Assembly (NCBI RefSeq): GCF_000005505.3
Contig: NC_016131.3
Location: forward strand, 66,054,355 to 66,118,354
DNA length: 64,000 bases
Reading direction: 5' to 3'
DNA from: Brachypodium distachyon
Taxonomy: Eukaryota; Streptophyta; Magnoliopsida; Poales; Poaceae
Made by a program: the position numbers and the translations under genes. Positions 33,927-46,343 of the stretch are shown in pieces. The notes under the pieces were generated by a model. The model did not search any database. It worked only from the letters and a program-made list of their open reading frames with translations, and had not been told where the DNA came from. Numbering within the stretch: position 1 is the first letter of the stretch; each line of letters starts with the position of its first letter.

Positions 33927-34430
33927 ATGGAGTTTAGGGGCAGCAAAGGCCTGCGCGCGGCGAGCGAGAGAGAGCAAGCAAGCAGCAAGCGCAAGCGTTG
34001 TTGGCACACGCCGCACGGCACGGCAGAGGGAGGAGGAGGAGAGCGTGCTTTTCGACCGTTGGCCATGGAAAGCGGCTGCAGCCGTCAAGTTCGTTGGGAT
34101 GGCGGATGCTTTCGGCGAAAGCGCAGTGCCGAAGCCCCCCACATGGGGGCGAGGCGAGCGGCGCGGGTGCTTTCTCCGTGTCCGCTCGGGTACGGGCTCC
34201 GAAAGGTCGCGCGTCCACGACCAGAAACGGGAAGTTTTGCGGAAAAGAGAGACTAGGCAGAACCGGAAGCTCGCGGCCATGCACGGTCACGCTCGCACGG
34301 CAAGCTCAGCGGAAGGACACTTGTGCGACGTACGTAGGGGGGAGAGAATAAAAGTGGGCACTAGAAGACATGGAGCAGTGCACATGCCGCTGCCGGTTGG
34401 AAAGTTGCTAGATCGATCGGTCATGTAAAT
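33927..34430. other. GC-rich island with overlapping open frames, unassigned
   Basis: About 500 bp is open in several frames on both strands, flanked by AT-rich DNA, with GAGA/CAAG-rich strings at the left and a TATA-like AATAAAAG at 34348-34355. No translation shows a family motif, so I do not call a gene. It could be a promoter with first exon, a non-coding RNA, or a transposon piece. Confidence 0.35.
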
Positions 34431-35924
34431 GTCATCTATATGCTGCGGGAATGTGTTGGGTGCGTGTTTAAGGCTTTAGAGCCATTTTAAATTGGTGAAA
34501 TGCTACGGAATTTTTCTATAGCGAAAGTGAGTACGAGAATCGTATGCGAGCAGAGAATCATGATGGAGTTAGCTTTAGCGCTGTCAGCTAAAAAAAAATC
34601 TAGTGCAAAGGCAGATCTGATGCATTCGACAAGAAAGCAAATACTTGACCTAGCTTAGCTCCGAAAACACATAAAGATCGAGCTCAAACTTTGGCCTCCA
34701 AGCAACTCTGTAGCATATTTTGGCCACAAAAACTGTAGATGGGGCAGAGGATAGCGACATGTCAAACTTTTAACGACACACGGGAGGTAGCGTAACTGCA
34801 GCTCGCCAGTCCAAGAGGAAAATCAAGCCAACTTGCCGGAAAGAGAGGATGGTCACCTCAAATTTCTATAGAAAATTAGTACTACTCCACTAATCACCAG
34901 TGGACCAACTCGGAGCCAATCAATTGCATAAACTTTCTGCACGACTAGTGTTCCACAAGAATGGATAAAAATACTGTGCTCAGGTCCCACGCCCATAATT
35001 GCTTGCTTTTCATCCATAGTGGACTAATATAGTACACTAATAAGGATGCTTTTATCCAGCAAAACCATAAAAATCATTGCAACTGATGTTGGCTCAACCT
35101 AAATATAAGTTTCTTACTCTTTTCCGCCCATGACCATAGTGGATCATTGTGTCAGTCATAATCTTACAGATAATTTGTTAGTATTGTCGCAAGCAGGGTA
35201 AATAGGGTAAGTAGGTCCCCCAAAATGCATTGTAAAACGTCAGACTTAACACCTTTTTAAGGAAATGCCCAACTTTGGCCATAACACTTATGTGAGATTA
35301 GGAAATGACAGCTTAACAATTTAACAGAAGACCAAAGTTTAGCATAAGTGTGCATATTCTTTATTAGAGGTGCACTAGGATGCTTATGTGGATCTGCAAG
35401 TAGATCTGATCAAAATGATCTGTTGTTTATGGCTGGTCCGGGGATTTCTAGATCATAGTTAACTCAATATATGATTTTCATACTCCATGGCCAAGTTGAG
35501 CTAGGCCCAGCCCGTCATGCTATTGGCCAAGGTTTTGTTCGAACAATAAGATGCAGCCAGTCAGGCTTGTAGAATCAGGCCCAAGCAGCCATGCACACTC
35601 AACAGAAGATTGGTCATAACATTGCATATCTAGCAAATTTCAGGAATAAGAAATATGAAATCCTGTCAATCATCAGCATGTTTGAAAAAAAGGGGTAACC
35701 AGCTGGTTAACATCAATTCTTGTAAACAGGTAGAATTGCAAATAAACATGCAGTGATTATAACTTGACCATGTATCAGAAAATATATGTGAAGTTTGAGA
35801 ATCTAATATATTCCATCAGTGAGAAACATACATAATCAACTTACAACAAAACAAAAACAAAAAGGCTTCTTCAGTGGAAGAGGCAATTCCCAAACCAACA
35901 AACTAAAAACAACATTGTAATTAC

Positions 35925-38691
35925 CTAGGAATTGCTGTCTGTCTCCGCTTCTTCAGTTTCATCTGGAAAAATTACGCAAAAAAGGTCCTGAGAAATTTTT
36001 AGATAATAGAAAGCTATAGCATAGCAGCAACTACAGAGTAAAAAACTTGTAGAAACATTGTACTCCCCCGTCCCAAAATAAGTGACGTGGATTTGTATAA
36101 AGAGTCTATACAAATCCACGTCACTTATTTTGGGACGGAGGGAGTACTAAAGATAAATAATTACTTATGTACTACTACAGCTTGGCTTTTTTATGCGAAG
36201 GGAAGGGCTTGACAGAAGACGCTTAGCTCTTATTTTACTGCACCCAGCATACTCACTACTAGCCGCCTCCTCAAAGTGATTCACTACTATCTGCCTCATC
36301 ATTTAGAAGAGATAGAAGATACAATCTTTTTTGCAGGCAACCACTTGCAGGACAAAATGGTGCTTGGTAATCATAACCGTGCTATTGTGCGGGAAGACCA
36401 AAAGTCTAATTGATGCCGCCTGCTGGCCTACTCTTATCACCTCAAGCAAGGGTTTTTTCAACTCAGACATCCACCAGTTGGAAAGTTGGTGGTTCCGAGT
36501 TCTGACAAAGTATATTTGAAGTGAATAATAAGAGCACCTATAGCTAACGAAGTTTCAGGTGAACAGGTGTTAAGTGGTAGGCAGGTGGCGCACCAGATTG
36601 TGCTACTAGCCTACTGCACGGAATGCATCAGGATTCTTTGTGTTCCACTTCTATGGAATTCATATATACATGTGTCTTAATTCATTTTTATTTCTCGGTT
36701 TAATCATAACTTTGGCTTAAAAGATTAAATTCCACCATGTGAGCTCGTTTTGTATTAATATTATTGAGCTGCTCCCTAGTGTTGGAAAAGGAAGAAATGA
36801 CGCCCCAAGGATGCAGACAGGATTAAGAGGGTACACACTAACACAGACAACGAAAGTGCAGAATTTGCATATTGTCATACAAAATACATGCCATGATGCC
36901 AGGCCTAGAAAGAGCTAGCAGCGGCGTAGAAGGATCTCGAAGCATGGTTCAAAAATAAATCCTTGATTATATCCTTCTTCAAAAATAAACAGAACCTCAC
37001 TGTACACTTGTCGTAGTGCAGATTAAGAAGAGATCCAAGCATATTAGACATTTAGACCTCCTTAAAATGGAAGAACAAATTTTATAACCGTCCACAACAT
37101 AATAGGCACCAAGCCTTTGTGCACCTTAAGAAATAAAATAATGTTAATATTTCTGTCTTGCAGCCATGATATTTCCATACTTATGCCATGACCTTTAAAA
37201 TCAAAGGTGCATGGACTGGGAACATATAGAACTTTATTTTATATTATTAGTAAGTCTAGCTGCAAGCTGAGGGGGCAATGTGAATGGATAACGCATAATC
37301 TGACATTTCAGTGTACAATTATACTCCCTCCGTCCAACAAAAGATGTCTCAAGTTTGTTAAAATTTGGATTTATCTAGACATGACTTAGTGTATAGATGC
37401 ATTCAAATTTAGTGAAAGTTGAGACATCTTTTGTTGGACGGAGGGAGTATATACTTTCAAATTCCATTCGCCTGTTCGGCCATAACCATTCGCAATATAC
37501 TGCACTAACTGTTTATAGTAGAAGAGGCAATTCAATTCACCTCACTAGATAATGTCAAGAGTCAAGACCTTAACCATGGTAATCTAGAGTATCATTAGAA
37601 CTAACAACCTATTTATCCCTGCTTGTTGTTCGCCTCACTGCCTGTTTAAATATGTACTTGTAAGTGCAACTAAAGGATTTCAGTTTCAGCATAGAAACTA
37701 CTAGCTTAGTCAGGAACCCATCACAGTAATAACCAAACATCACGTTGCAATCATAACTGCAAAATGTTCGTGCATAGCTATATGTACCTTGGGCAGCCTC
37801 CTCTTGCTCCTCCGCCACTTCCTCTTCACCATCATCCTCAGCATCAGTGTCGTCTTCGTATTCATCAAAAACGGTGGTACCGTACCTGGTGTTGAGGTAG
37901 TCGATGGCGGCCGGGGTGAAGAAGTGCTTGCGGGCGTCGAGGATGTCATATAGGTTGAGCGTCCTGGGGGTTAGCATCTTGAGGGTGCCGATGTTCCTGC
38001 CGCTAAGCCGCACATTATCATCAAGCTCCGTGGAGAAGAACATGGCCTTCTCCTTGGGGTCCAGCCCCCACCGCTGCAGCGCGGCCACGAAGTCCCTGGT
38101 CCTGGGTCCCGTGGCAAACTCCTCGTCAAACTCCTGGACGACAAAGGAGTCGTTGGCCACGGCGGCGCTGGCCAGCGCGGTGGAGATGGCGAGGCGCTTC
38201 TCCTTGCGGTTGATCTTGATGGACCAGTCCCGGGGCTTGGGGCCGAAGATGACCCCACCGCCGGGGCGGAGCGGTGTGCGCGTGGACCCGCGCCGCGCCT
38301 TTCCGGTCTTCTTCTGGCCGTAGGGCTTCCTCCCACCACCTCTGACCTCTCCGCGGGTGAGGGTGGAGGCCGTGCCCCGTCGCGCGTTCTGGCGGTCGGT
38401 GATGAGGGCGCGGTGCACGACGGCGCGCGCGGTGGAGGGCGGTGCGGACTTAAGGTCCAGGGCGACCTCCCCGACCTTCTCCCCGGTGAAGGAGATGACT
38501 GGGAGGGTGGTGGCCTCAGCGCGCAGCGCGCGGAGGATGGACGCGGCCGGCTTCCCCCTGCCGGTGGCGATGGAGGCGTGTGGGGAGGAGGAAGAGGAGG
38601 GGAGGAAGGAGACCGAGGAAGAGGAGAGGAAGGAGGAAGAAGAGGCGGAGAGTGAGAGGAGGAGTGGCGAGGCCACGGAGGAGACCGGCAT
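35925..38691 (-). CDS. RPL4: 50S ribosomal protein L4, chloroplastic (313 aa)
   Basis: Exon 1 is 38691-37788 and exon 2 is 35962-35925 (942 nt, in frame). The N-terminus (MPVSSVASPLLLSLSASSSS) is a Ser-rich plastid transit peptide of roughly 50 residues. The L4 core follows: a rRNA-tunnel loop with RQNARRGTASTLTRGEVRGG and KKTGKARRGSTRTP, then LNLYDILDARKHFFT. The protein ends in a long acidic tail (DEYEDDTDAEDDGEEE), as in plant plastid L4. Exon 2 codes only the last dozen residues and lies behind a 1.8-kb intron holding two MITEs. The upstream in-frame ATGs before 38691 are not used because MPVSS starts the transit peptide. L4 binds 23S rRNA early in 50S assembly. Confidence 0.95.
36063..36144. 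mobile_element. Stowaway MITE, 82 bp, near-perfect hairpin
   Basis: CTCCCCCGTCCCAAAATAAG and its complement CTTATTTTGGGACGGAGGGAG, TA flanks at 36061-36062 and 36145-36146. The arms pair almost completely, with a loop of about ten bases. It lies in the L4 intron. Confidence 0.9.
37324..37447. mobile_element. Stowaway MITE, 124 bp
   Basis: CTCCCTCCGTCCAACAAAAG at the left, CTTTTGTTGGACGGAGGGAG at the right, TA flanks at 37322-37323 and 37448-37449. Second MITE in the L4 intron. The ends match each other exactly, suggesting a young copy. Confidence 0.9.
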
Positions 38692-39565
38692 TGTGGCGGC
38701 GCTACGGCGCTCGGTGCGCTGCGCTGGAGACGGACGGGGGAGGAGGAGACGGGCTGCCGCTGCAGCTGCCGGTTCTATCTCTTTATCCACACCCGTTCGG
38801 CCACACGGACGACGGCACAAGAGCGCAAACAGTATGCGTCGGGCAACTGTTTCGTCTACTTGGTGTCTTGGTCGCGCCATACACTTTGGTAATTCCTGCC
38901 GCGATGACATTTTTCTCCTTTACACACGTAGGCTTCGATCTTTTTTCGTCAAAAAAAGTTACACAGCTCCCATGGTTCATACATAGTGGTTAGACAGGTT
39001 CCAAGAGCAGGTCGAGGTAAAATCGAACCCGACATAAGTTCTCATTTCCCCTCTAGATTTCAACATTCGTAACGTAGTAGTACCTCCGTTCCTAAATACT
39101 TGTCATGTTTTAGTGCAAATTTGTCACGATCATGGATTAACCCTATACCATTTGGTATTTTGACAAAGTTGTGGTGTGGATAGGCCAAGGCAAATAAGTC
39201 AAAATCCCTGTTATTTTCAGATATATACGAAATACCCTTTCATAAACAAACCCAAGAAAACCGAGTAGATACATACGAAACTCCCTCTCATTACCAACTT
39301 ATTTTCCGACTTTTCAACATCTGGGAATATGTTTTACACGAGTGACTTAAACATCCTATTCAATATATGTAATTGACTATATAATCTTCCGGTTTCCGAC
39401 AAGAACAATAGTGGTCACCGTAAACCTAGAGTTCAAACCTCCCCCTTCTTTTTTGAGGACCTACATTTTGATAACGTCTCTCCTAACAAATGGCTCTATT
39501 TGCTGACTCTGTTCGTGATTTATGATACAATCAGTCAGTAACACTTGCAAAGACCTAGATCATCT
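38692..39565. other. L4 promoter region and 3' flank of PXN
   Basis: 38692-38830 is the GC-rich leader of L4. The rest is AT-rich. An orphan Stowaway-like end (CCTCCGTTCCTAAATACTTG) is near 39083. No gene seen. Confidence 0.45.
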
Positions 39566-42500
39566 TTACTGCTTTGAAGGCAACTTTTTAACCAGACTGG
39601 TGTTACCGGTTACCAATAAGCGAGCACCCTTCACCAGCTCCTCCTTAATCATAAAAAGCAAAGCAGAAGCAAAAACACTTTGCACAATTTTTGTGCCCAT
39701 TCCTTTGTAAAGCCCTGATAGACCCTCATAATGCATCATTTTTGTGAGTGCATCAAATGTGCCTGAAAGCAAGACAAGGTGCAATGAAATATTTGATAGC
39801 AAAGTCAATACTCGCATAGTAACCAGGGAAATAAATACTTGTTAGCAGAAACAGGACCTGAAGTGACAGTACTAATTCAAAATTAAAGCATGAATGACGC
39901 CCAACAATGTACCTTTGTAGCGATGCCTCTTATCATCGGTAATCATTTGCTTTGCCTGAAGTCTTGCCTGCAGCATAAGCATGGCTTAATTTGATATACG
40001 TGCACAAATATGCAGCAGAGCAGCTACAAGTATATCTGGTGCACCGAATAATCACCTTCACAACTAGAAGAGGATATGTAACAAGAGTTGCGCCCAGTTT
40101 TGCAACAGCTCCAAGAAGAAAAATCTGAGGATGTATTTTACAAAGGCGGTTAGGGGCTAGGAATTCCATAACATAATTACTGAACAAAGAGATACTAGTA
40201 TTAGAGGGGCACATCATAATGCCCAAGTGCTTTCAACAAATCACGTATTTGGAGTAGTAATTTTCTAGACAGAATATGTGACGTAGATGAACAAGTTCTA
40301 AAGTAACCATTAGTGATATGCTCAGGGCATTCAGGCCCCAGCACAGGAAACTTGGCACCTCATGATGCATTAAACCTCCTAAAAAATTAGTAGAGATAAT
40401 TCACCAGAAAAGCTAAAGCTTACTTCAATAGCAGTCAGTCCATCAGCCCCCTTCAAATTAGAGGCACGTCTCTTCTTCAGCTTCTTCAAAAGAGACTCGT
40501 ACAACATGAACTGGATTGCGGGATTGCTGACCTAGTAACAAGTGAAACGTGGAACGACCCTTGTAAGACCATTAGAAAAAGAAAATGTGAAATCAGAGAC
40601 TTACCATAATAAGAGCTGGAACAACCCCTTTCCAGAAGCCCAACACTCCAGCTTCTTTGTAAAGATCCTGAATCTGCAGCTAGGCCAAGTCAATCAACCA
40701 TACCCCAAACTAATTCAGAATTTAGAAGTTCAGAGTGGCTTTGTATTTAAGATCAAGTGTGCTAGCTAGCAAACAAATAAAACAAAATTACTATTTCCCG
40801 TCATAAAGAAACATATTCATCTCATTCCACTAGTACATTATTTATCTTGGTCCTCTCATGTTGACCACAAGATGACTCTCCATGTCCTTCCACTCTGTTG
40901 AATGAAAATTCAGACCTTTGCTCAAAGTTATTGTTTTATTGGTTGTCATGTTTACTGTCTGATGTCAGCCTATATTATGCTGCGGCCAATATTTTAAATT
41001 AAAAAGAAAGGAAAAACATACATAGAACAATCCAGGTCAGCAAGGTATGCATTTGACTAGCTTGACAAAGAGGCAGTGTAGAATGAAAAATAGGTAGATT
41101 TTTGCCCTAACTTCTTTACATTTACATATACAATTATAAAGATTCGACTTGGTGGTTGTCTGTTCACCTTACCGAGACTATCCCTAGCTTGTTAGACAAT
41201 CACTTGATTGACACCCTTTCAATGTGGTACTTATATGTATCAGCGACACTTATCATGGATCGGAGGGAGTAAATGTTTTCTCAATTAAATATTATATTTT
41301 GAGAGAATTCTTATTTAGTATAAAATTGGAAAATATGAGCACATAAATATTTAAAACAACCCATATATGTAATATATATCTTTCATTTTGTAGCAACGCA
41401 TGTGCATTTAGCTTTAGTTAAAATAGGTAGATGTTTGCCCTAACTTTAGTTAAAACATAAGTTGTGTTAGTTACATTTCAATCATTTTTCGGCATTTACA
41501 AGATGAAAGAGTCAGCTCAGAGCATGTGTTTTTCCAGGATACAAACCATCTGCATTTCTGTTGTATGATATACTTGCAGGAAGTACAGCATCAAAACAGT
41601 GTTGTGTGAAGAATATATCATTTATCATTTTAGTGCTTAGTAATATTGAGCTAGTGAATCGTGACAACCCTTGGAACCAAGAACCTGATACTTAACTAAA
41701 CTTAAAGCAATGCTGATTCTAAGCAACTAGGTGCCTTCAAATAAAGGCAAAAAACAAGGGAGGATTTTATCAGACTTTTAAATATCAGTTATTATCACGA
41801 TATATGTGTTCCATTCCTAGATGGTAACCTTATAGGCTTCTAGCTGATGCTGAAGGTTGTAGCTTAGATAGAAACGACAAATGCATAGTGATGAATTCCA
41901 ACAAAAGTAACATTGCTGTACATGAAGTATCTTTTGCAAACTAAAACATGCATATCCATGTAAAACCTCAGATAGATATTCAAGATGCAAAATAATTACG
42001 AAGCTTCTATTGAATCTATCTAAATATGAGCCAGTCGCCCTTACAATCCCACAAACTACTAAACAGAACGCAGCATTCGGCAAAATGTAATCACACGAAT
42101 AGTATATGTTATCCCTACAGGGAGAATGATCTGAGATACATACAATGTTGATAGTTTTATGAGGGATGTTTTCAACTGGGGCAGTTTGTATGGCCTTGTC
42201 AAGAGCAGGGCTTTGCTGTTTGTTAGTCTTTCTGTGAGTCTGCAGACAAGAAATAGATTAGGCTTCACGATGTTTTACCAAATGATTTCCCTAACAGCAG
42301 TTGATTGGAAAACACTGCCCCTCAAGAAACTTGCATTTGCTTACTTGCATTCGTGTAACAACAACCCAAATTGGGTTTGTGAGAAGTACATTAACGCATC
42401 TGCAAAAGGCCAAGGTGCAAACTGGATATCAGCAGCTCAAAATTCTCGTGATCATAAGCAGTAACCATTTAGGACGCAGATGGGCTTGCAGCAATTATGT

Positions 42501-43201
42501 CCAGGAAAAGACAATGGAATGCAAGAGGTCGACAATAGATGCACAAGCAATTCGGAATTACCCAGAAAGTGCAGCGACAGTGAGCGATTGAAGCATCCCG
42601 ACGGATCCATCTCCAAACCCTCCAATTGATCGCCGAAGGGCCGCGGCCTCCGCCCTGCTCCGGAATATTTGGTAGAAGTAGTAGTAGACACCCTAATAGC
42701 ACAAACAATTCAATCCAGAAACGTGTAAAGCATCTCAAAACGAAGTCAGGAAGTCAGCGAATCGACCAACCAGAGAACCAACCTGGGAGGCCGCGGTGCC
42801 GACGAGCGAGGGCGGCAGGCCGCTGTACAGGCGCTCCCACCCCTCGTTCCTCACGACCTACTACAGCAGAATCGGGGATCACGGTAGCATTAGACTCGTA
42901 TCAGGGCGAGATTACTCGTCAGTTGGGATGAAATAGGAGAAGGGGTTTGGGGGGAGGACCAGGCACATCTGGCGGACGGCGCCGTCCTTGAACGCCGGCT
43001 TGGAGGGGTCGCGCTCCGTCTGCTGCCGCGCGTTCACCTGCCGCAGAGACCCTCCGCTCAGGAACCAGAAGCAGGCAGCAAAGCAAGCAAGCAATCGAAG
43101 CACGGGGAGGCGGGACGTACGGTCTGGAGGGGGTAGGTGAGGAGCTGGGCGACGATCCCGCCGCCGGCGCCGGCGAGGCCGTTGATCAGCGCGTCCGACA
43201 T
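39566..43201 (-). CDS. PXN: Peroxisomal NAD carrier, mitochondrial-carrier family (337 aa)
   Basis: Eleven exons: 43201-43121, 43037-42960, 42857-42783, 42692-42562, 42399-42345, 42239-42144, 40673-40605, 40531-40424, 40124-40056, 39967-39913, 39762-39566 (1014 nt, in frame). The product starts MSDALINGLAGAGGGIVAQL and has three carrier repeats with their signatures: PLQTVNARQQTE, NPIWVVVTRMQ, and YPLLVVKARLQ. The order, the linker (THRKTNKQQ) and the end (FMIKEELVKGARLL ... KKLPSKQ) follow Arabidopsis PXN (At2g39970). PXN exchanges NAD+ for AMP/ADP or NADH across the peroxisomal membrane to support beta-oxidation and photorespiration. The donor after exon 2 (GTCCTC) is weak. The gene looks functional. 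Confidence 0.92.
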
Positions 43202-44826
43202 CTCTGCGCCTGCTTCCCTTCGCTCCGCTTCGCCAGCCCGTGAATCGCCGCGGCTGTACGTTAGGTTACCCGAAAATTTTGGACTCCGGCGGCCTTCGCT
43301 GGCCTCCTTGGATCGTAGTGGGAGGGAGACGGGGGAGGCGTGGTCTCCTTCGGTCCCGTGCTCTTCTCTGTTTCCCCCACCTTGAAGTACTCTTCAGACT
43401 TCTTCCTACCGTAGCACTAGTACTGCTGCCGCTCGTGGCTCTCGTCAACCTTTTTATTAACGCGGTTCGTAAAATACTCCGTGTTAGGACAAGTTTAAAC
43501 GAAGTTATACTCAACTTTCTAAACAAGTCAAATCGAATTGATTAGTGAGATTCCCCAACCACTATGAGATCACCCACCCGTCTTCAGCTGTGAAAACTTT
43601 TGGGGAATTGCTAGGTTTCGTTTCTGTTTTTTCTTATCCAGGTATTTTTTCTGTTTCACTTTTCCTTTCAAATTTAGGTTTCGTTCCAGTTGAGTTGATG
43701 GAGAGCGGCGAGAGGAGTTTGTACTCCCCAGCTTGCCGGATATCTCACACCTTGGCTTCTTGTGAGAAAGCGCAGACAGTATATTCCTCAGGAGAAGACC
43801 ATACAGCGATGTTTTAGTTGTTTATCACCGGAAGTCCAGAACGGCCCAACGCATCCTCGGATGCTTCATCGTGCAGAAGTTCAGGTCTGGATGCCGCCAT
43901 GCCTGAATATGCATACTCCTTTGACTTTTTGCTGTAGTCATCCTGGATCTATATCCTCCCTCTCTTCTATCCTCCCTCTCTTCTTGCTTGGCTGATGTAT
44001 TCAACACTTGAGACTTCACAAATGGTAAATATACCATGTTACTGTTACAAAATTAATGATAAGATGTTTATCGATGCACTAATGTGCCAACAAACAATCA
44101 GTCATTACATCTACCGGTGATTTTAACAAGTTTTTTTTTGCGGGTAGGTGATTTTAACAAGTTACCTGACGGCATTTCGAACGCGTGAAATCTTGCGGAG
44201 GGTTGTCAATGACCTTTCCGATGTAAGTAAGTGATTTTTACACTAATTGTATAATCTGGGGCAAGAGATTTGACCTCCTGATTTATTAGTTTTTTGGATA
44301 TGTCTTTGTTCTTCTTAGCTTCCTGTGAAATTGTACTCCTGCATAGAGTTTTATGGTTTTCTAGGAATTTTAGAAAGTCGTGAAATCTTTACATGATGAT
44401 ATGTTTCTTCTATTCTTAGGTTTGGAAATCCTGAGCTGCAAAGAAGTCCCTGGATTTCTCGTATGCTTTGTTTTCTGAAAGAAAGGAAAAAAAGGTAAAT
44501 AAACAGATGGGACGGTGACGCCGTATAGCTAGCCGGCTTTTCCCGTCTCCTTCGCTCCTCGCAAACTTCTGTACTCTTCTGTTTTTGTAGGGGACGGTGT
44601 GCCGGCGTCACGATCTGGCGAAACCCCTGCCTTTTCTGTTTTGTACCTAGTGTTGCGTCGACGAGGTTCCTACTCGGCTCCCATCGAGGCGGCGGCGGTA
44701 CAAATTCCGTGTTAGTTTGGCGCGGCGGAGAGGACGGGGAACGAATCCGCTGCGGCCCTGCCGCTCCCTTCTCTAATCTGCGGCTAAAAAAAAACCAACC
44801 CCGCCTGCCACTTCAATCGCAGCGGC
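43202..44826. other. Divergent intergenic region between PXN and the Josephin-like gene
   Basis: The two genes point away from each other, so both promoters lie here. 43202-43440 is GC-rich (PXN leader side) and 44640-44826 is GC-rich (Josephin leader side). The middle is AT-rich with no recognisable frame. Confidence 0.45.
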
Positions 44827-46343
44827 ATGGAGCCGGGAGCCAAATCAGAAGCAAACCAAAACGAGGAAGGATCAGGTGCGGTGGGAAGCAGCGGCGGCAG
44901 CAGCAAGGTTTACCACGAGAGGCAAAGGATGCAGTTCTGCCTCCTCCACGCCCTCAACAACCTTATGCAGGTGACCCTCCGGCCTCCCGTTACTGCCATC
45001 TTCTCGTGCTCTTGCCTATCAGGCCTGCTTGCCTATTCATGATTAGAGTAGCTTCGCTTGAGAACTTTGCGCGGTCTTAAGATTTCCAGTAGAGCACGTA
45101 AATTAAGTTCCGATTGTCCACCTAATTATTCACATTGGCACCCGACTTCACTCTTCCAAACAGCCCCGAGCAGTCGAATTATTCGGCAGGAATTGTTATA
45201 GTAGTTGAGCGTTGTGTTCTAGCTGTCCTCCCTTCGTACTGTCGATGACTCGATGGTGGACATGTTTTTCATACAAAATTGATTCCACCTTCCTATCACT
45301 GCTTGTGTTGTGGTGAAAAATCAGGGCATACTGAACAGACAGAAAATATGCTCCTTGTCATCTGAAAGCGCCAGCGACCTAATTATCGGTCCATTCAGTG
45401 AGCACTGTTCGCAATTGTTTTGACACTTCAATGTGTAGCTCTCATCCGCTTCTGTTCCACCAAATGTATTGAAGGCTAGCTAGGTGCGCACATGAATCAT
45501 GAATTCCTAGCTGATAACCAATAGACAAATCTTTCGGTCTTGTTCGTTTACTTAGATGCTGTTTTAAGTTGCCTCTGAGGTGAATTTGGGAATTCCTAGC
45601 TGATAACCAATAGACAAACTTTCGGTCTTGTTCGTTTACTTAGATGCTGTTTTAAATTGCCTCTGAGGTGAATTTGGAACAAATAGTAGTTGCAACATGC
45701 AAGAGCACAGGCAGATAACAAATACTCCCTCCGTTCCATAATTCTTGTCGTGGTCAAATTTGAACTAAAACCACAACAAGAATTATGGAACGGAGGGAGT
45801 ATTATCCATTCCTTTGCTCCCACACCACCTGGTTTTATCTGGACTCACCATGCTTTAACTGTATAAATTGTGTTCTGTGTGGTTCAGGAAAAGGAATCTT
45901 TCACCCGAGCTGAGTTGGATGGTATTTCTGAAAATCTTGTTCTTACTGATCCGAACAAGGACAAATGGACTCCTCTATCATTGATTTTTAAGCCACACCA
46001 CAATGCATTAACTGGGAACTACGACGTAAATGTACTTATCACAGCGTTAGAAACTAGAAAGACAAATGTAGTCTGGCATGATCGTCGAAAGGGGGCATCT
46101 TCAATAGATTTGGATGCAGGAGCACTGGTTGGTCTGATGATCAATGTGCCTGTCAAGAGGTTGAGGGGGCTCTGGACCGGCAGGCATTGGGTGGCAATTC
46201 GGAGCATTGATGGTATCTGGTTTAACTTGGACAGTGATTTTTCTTCACCCAAGCAGTTTCAGGGCAAAGAACAACTAATTGAGTTTCTGGACAGCATTCT
46301 CAGTCAAGGTGGAGAACTCATGATCGTGCTGCGAGACGAATAA
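44827..46343 (+). CDS. Josephin-like deubiquitinase (199 aa)
   Basis: Exons 44827-44970 and 45888-46343 (600 nt). The product is a single Josephin domain after a Gly/Ser-rich leader. Predicted catalytic residues are Gln33 and Cys38 (ERQRMQFCLLHALNN), His148 (TGRHWVAIRS) and Asp163 (WFNLDSDF), in the spacing known for ataxin-3/JOSD cysteine proteases. Asp in place of the ataxin-3 Asn is usual for JOSD-type enzymes. It lacks the ubiquitin-interacting motifs of ataxin-3, so it belongs with the short plant JOSL proteins. Expected role: removal of ubiquitin chains; substrate unknown. The intron carries an 89-bp tandem duplication and a MITE. The start ATG is the first in the GC-rich leader with frame. 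Confidence 0.93.
45501..45678. repeat. 89-bp tandem duplication in the Josephin-like intron
   Basis: GAATTCCTAGCTGATAACCA begins each copy (45501 and 45590), and both end TGAGGTGAATTTGG. The copies differ by about three bases, which implies a recent event. Confidence 0.9.
45725..45799. mobile_element. Stowaway MITE, 75 bp, hairpin
   Basis: CTCCCTCCGTTCCATAATTC and its complement, TA flanks at 45723-45724 and 45800-45801. The arms pair nearly end to end. It lies just upstream of the intron acceptor of the Josephin-like gene. Confidence 0.9.

Larger units (their letters stand above)
30749..35924. other. 5.2-kb gap without a supported gene
   Basis: 30749-30900 is the leader of COI2. Then come a short tandem repeat of ATCTTTAGTCC near 31298-31323, an orphan Stowaway end (CTCCCTCTGTTCC) near 31587, a 43-bp tandem duplication, an inverted repeat (32800-32964), a TG/TA microsatellite (33308-33333), and a GC-rich island (33927-34430). 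The rest is AT-rich and featureless to my eye. Confidence 0.5.

Noticed and set aside
38357..38993. Long plus-strand frames (209 and 137 codons) rich in Glu/Gly/Arg
   Set aside because: They are antisense to exon 1 of plastid L4 and reflect its Ser-rich transit peptide.
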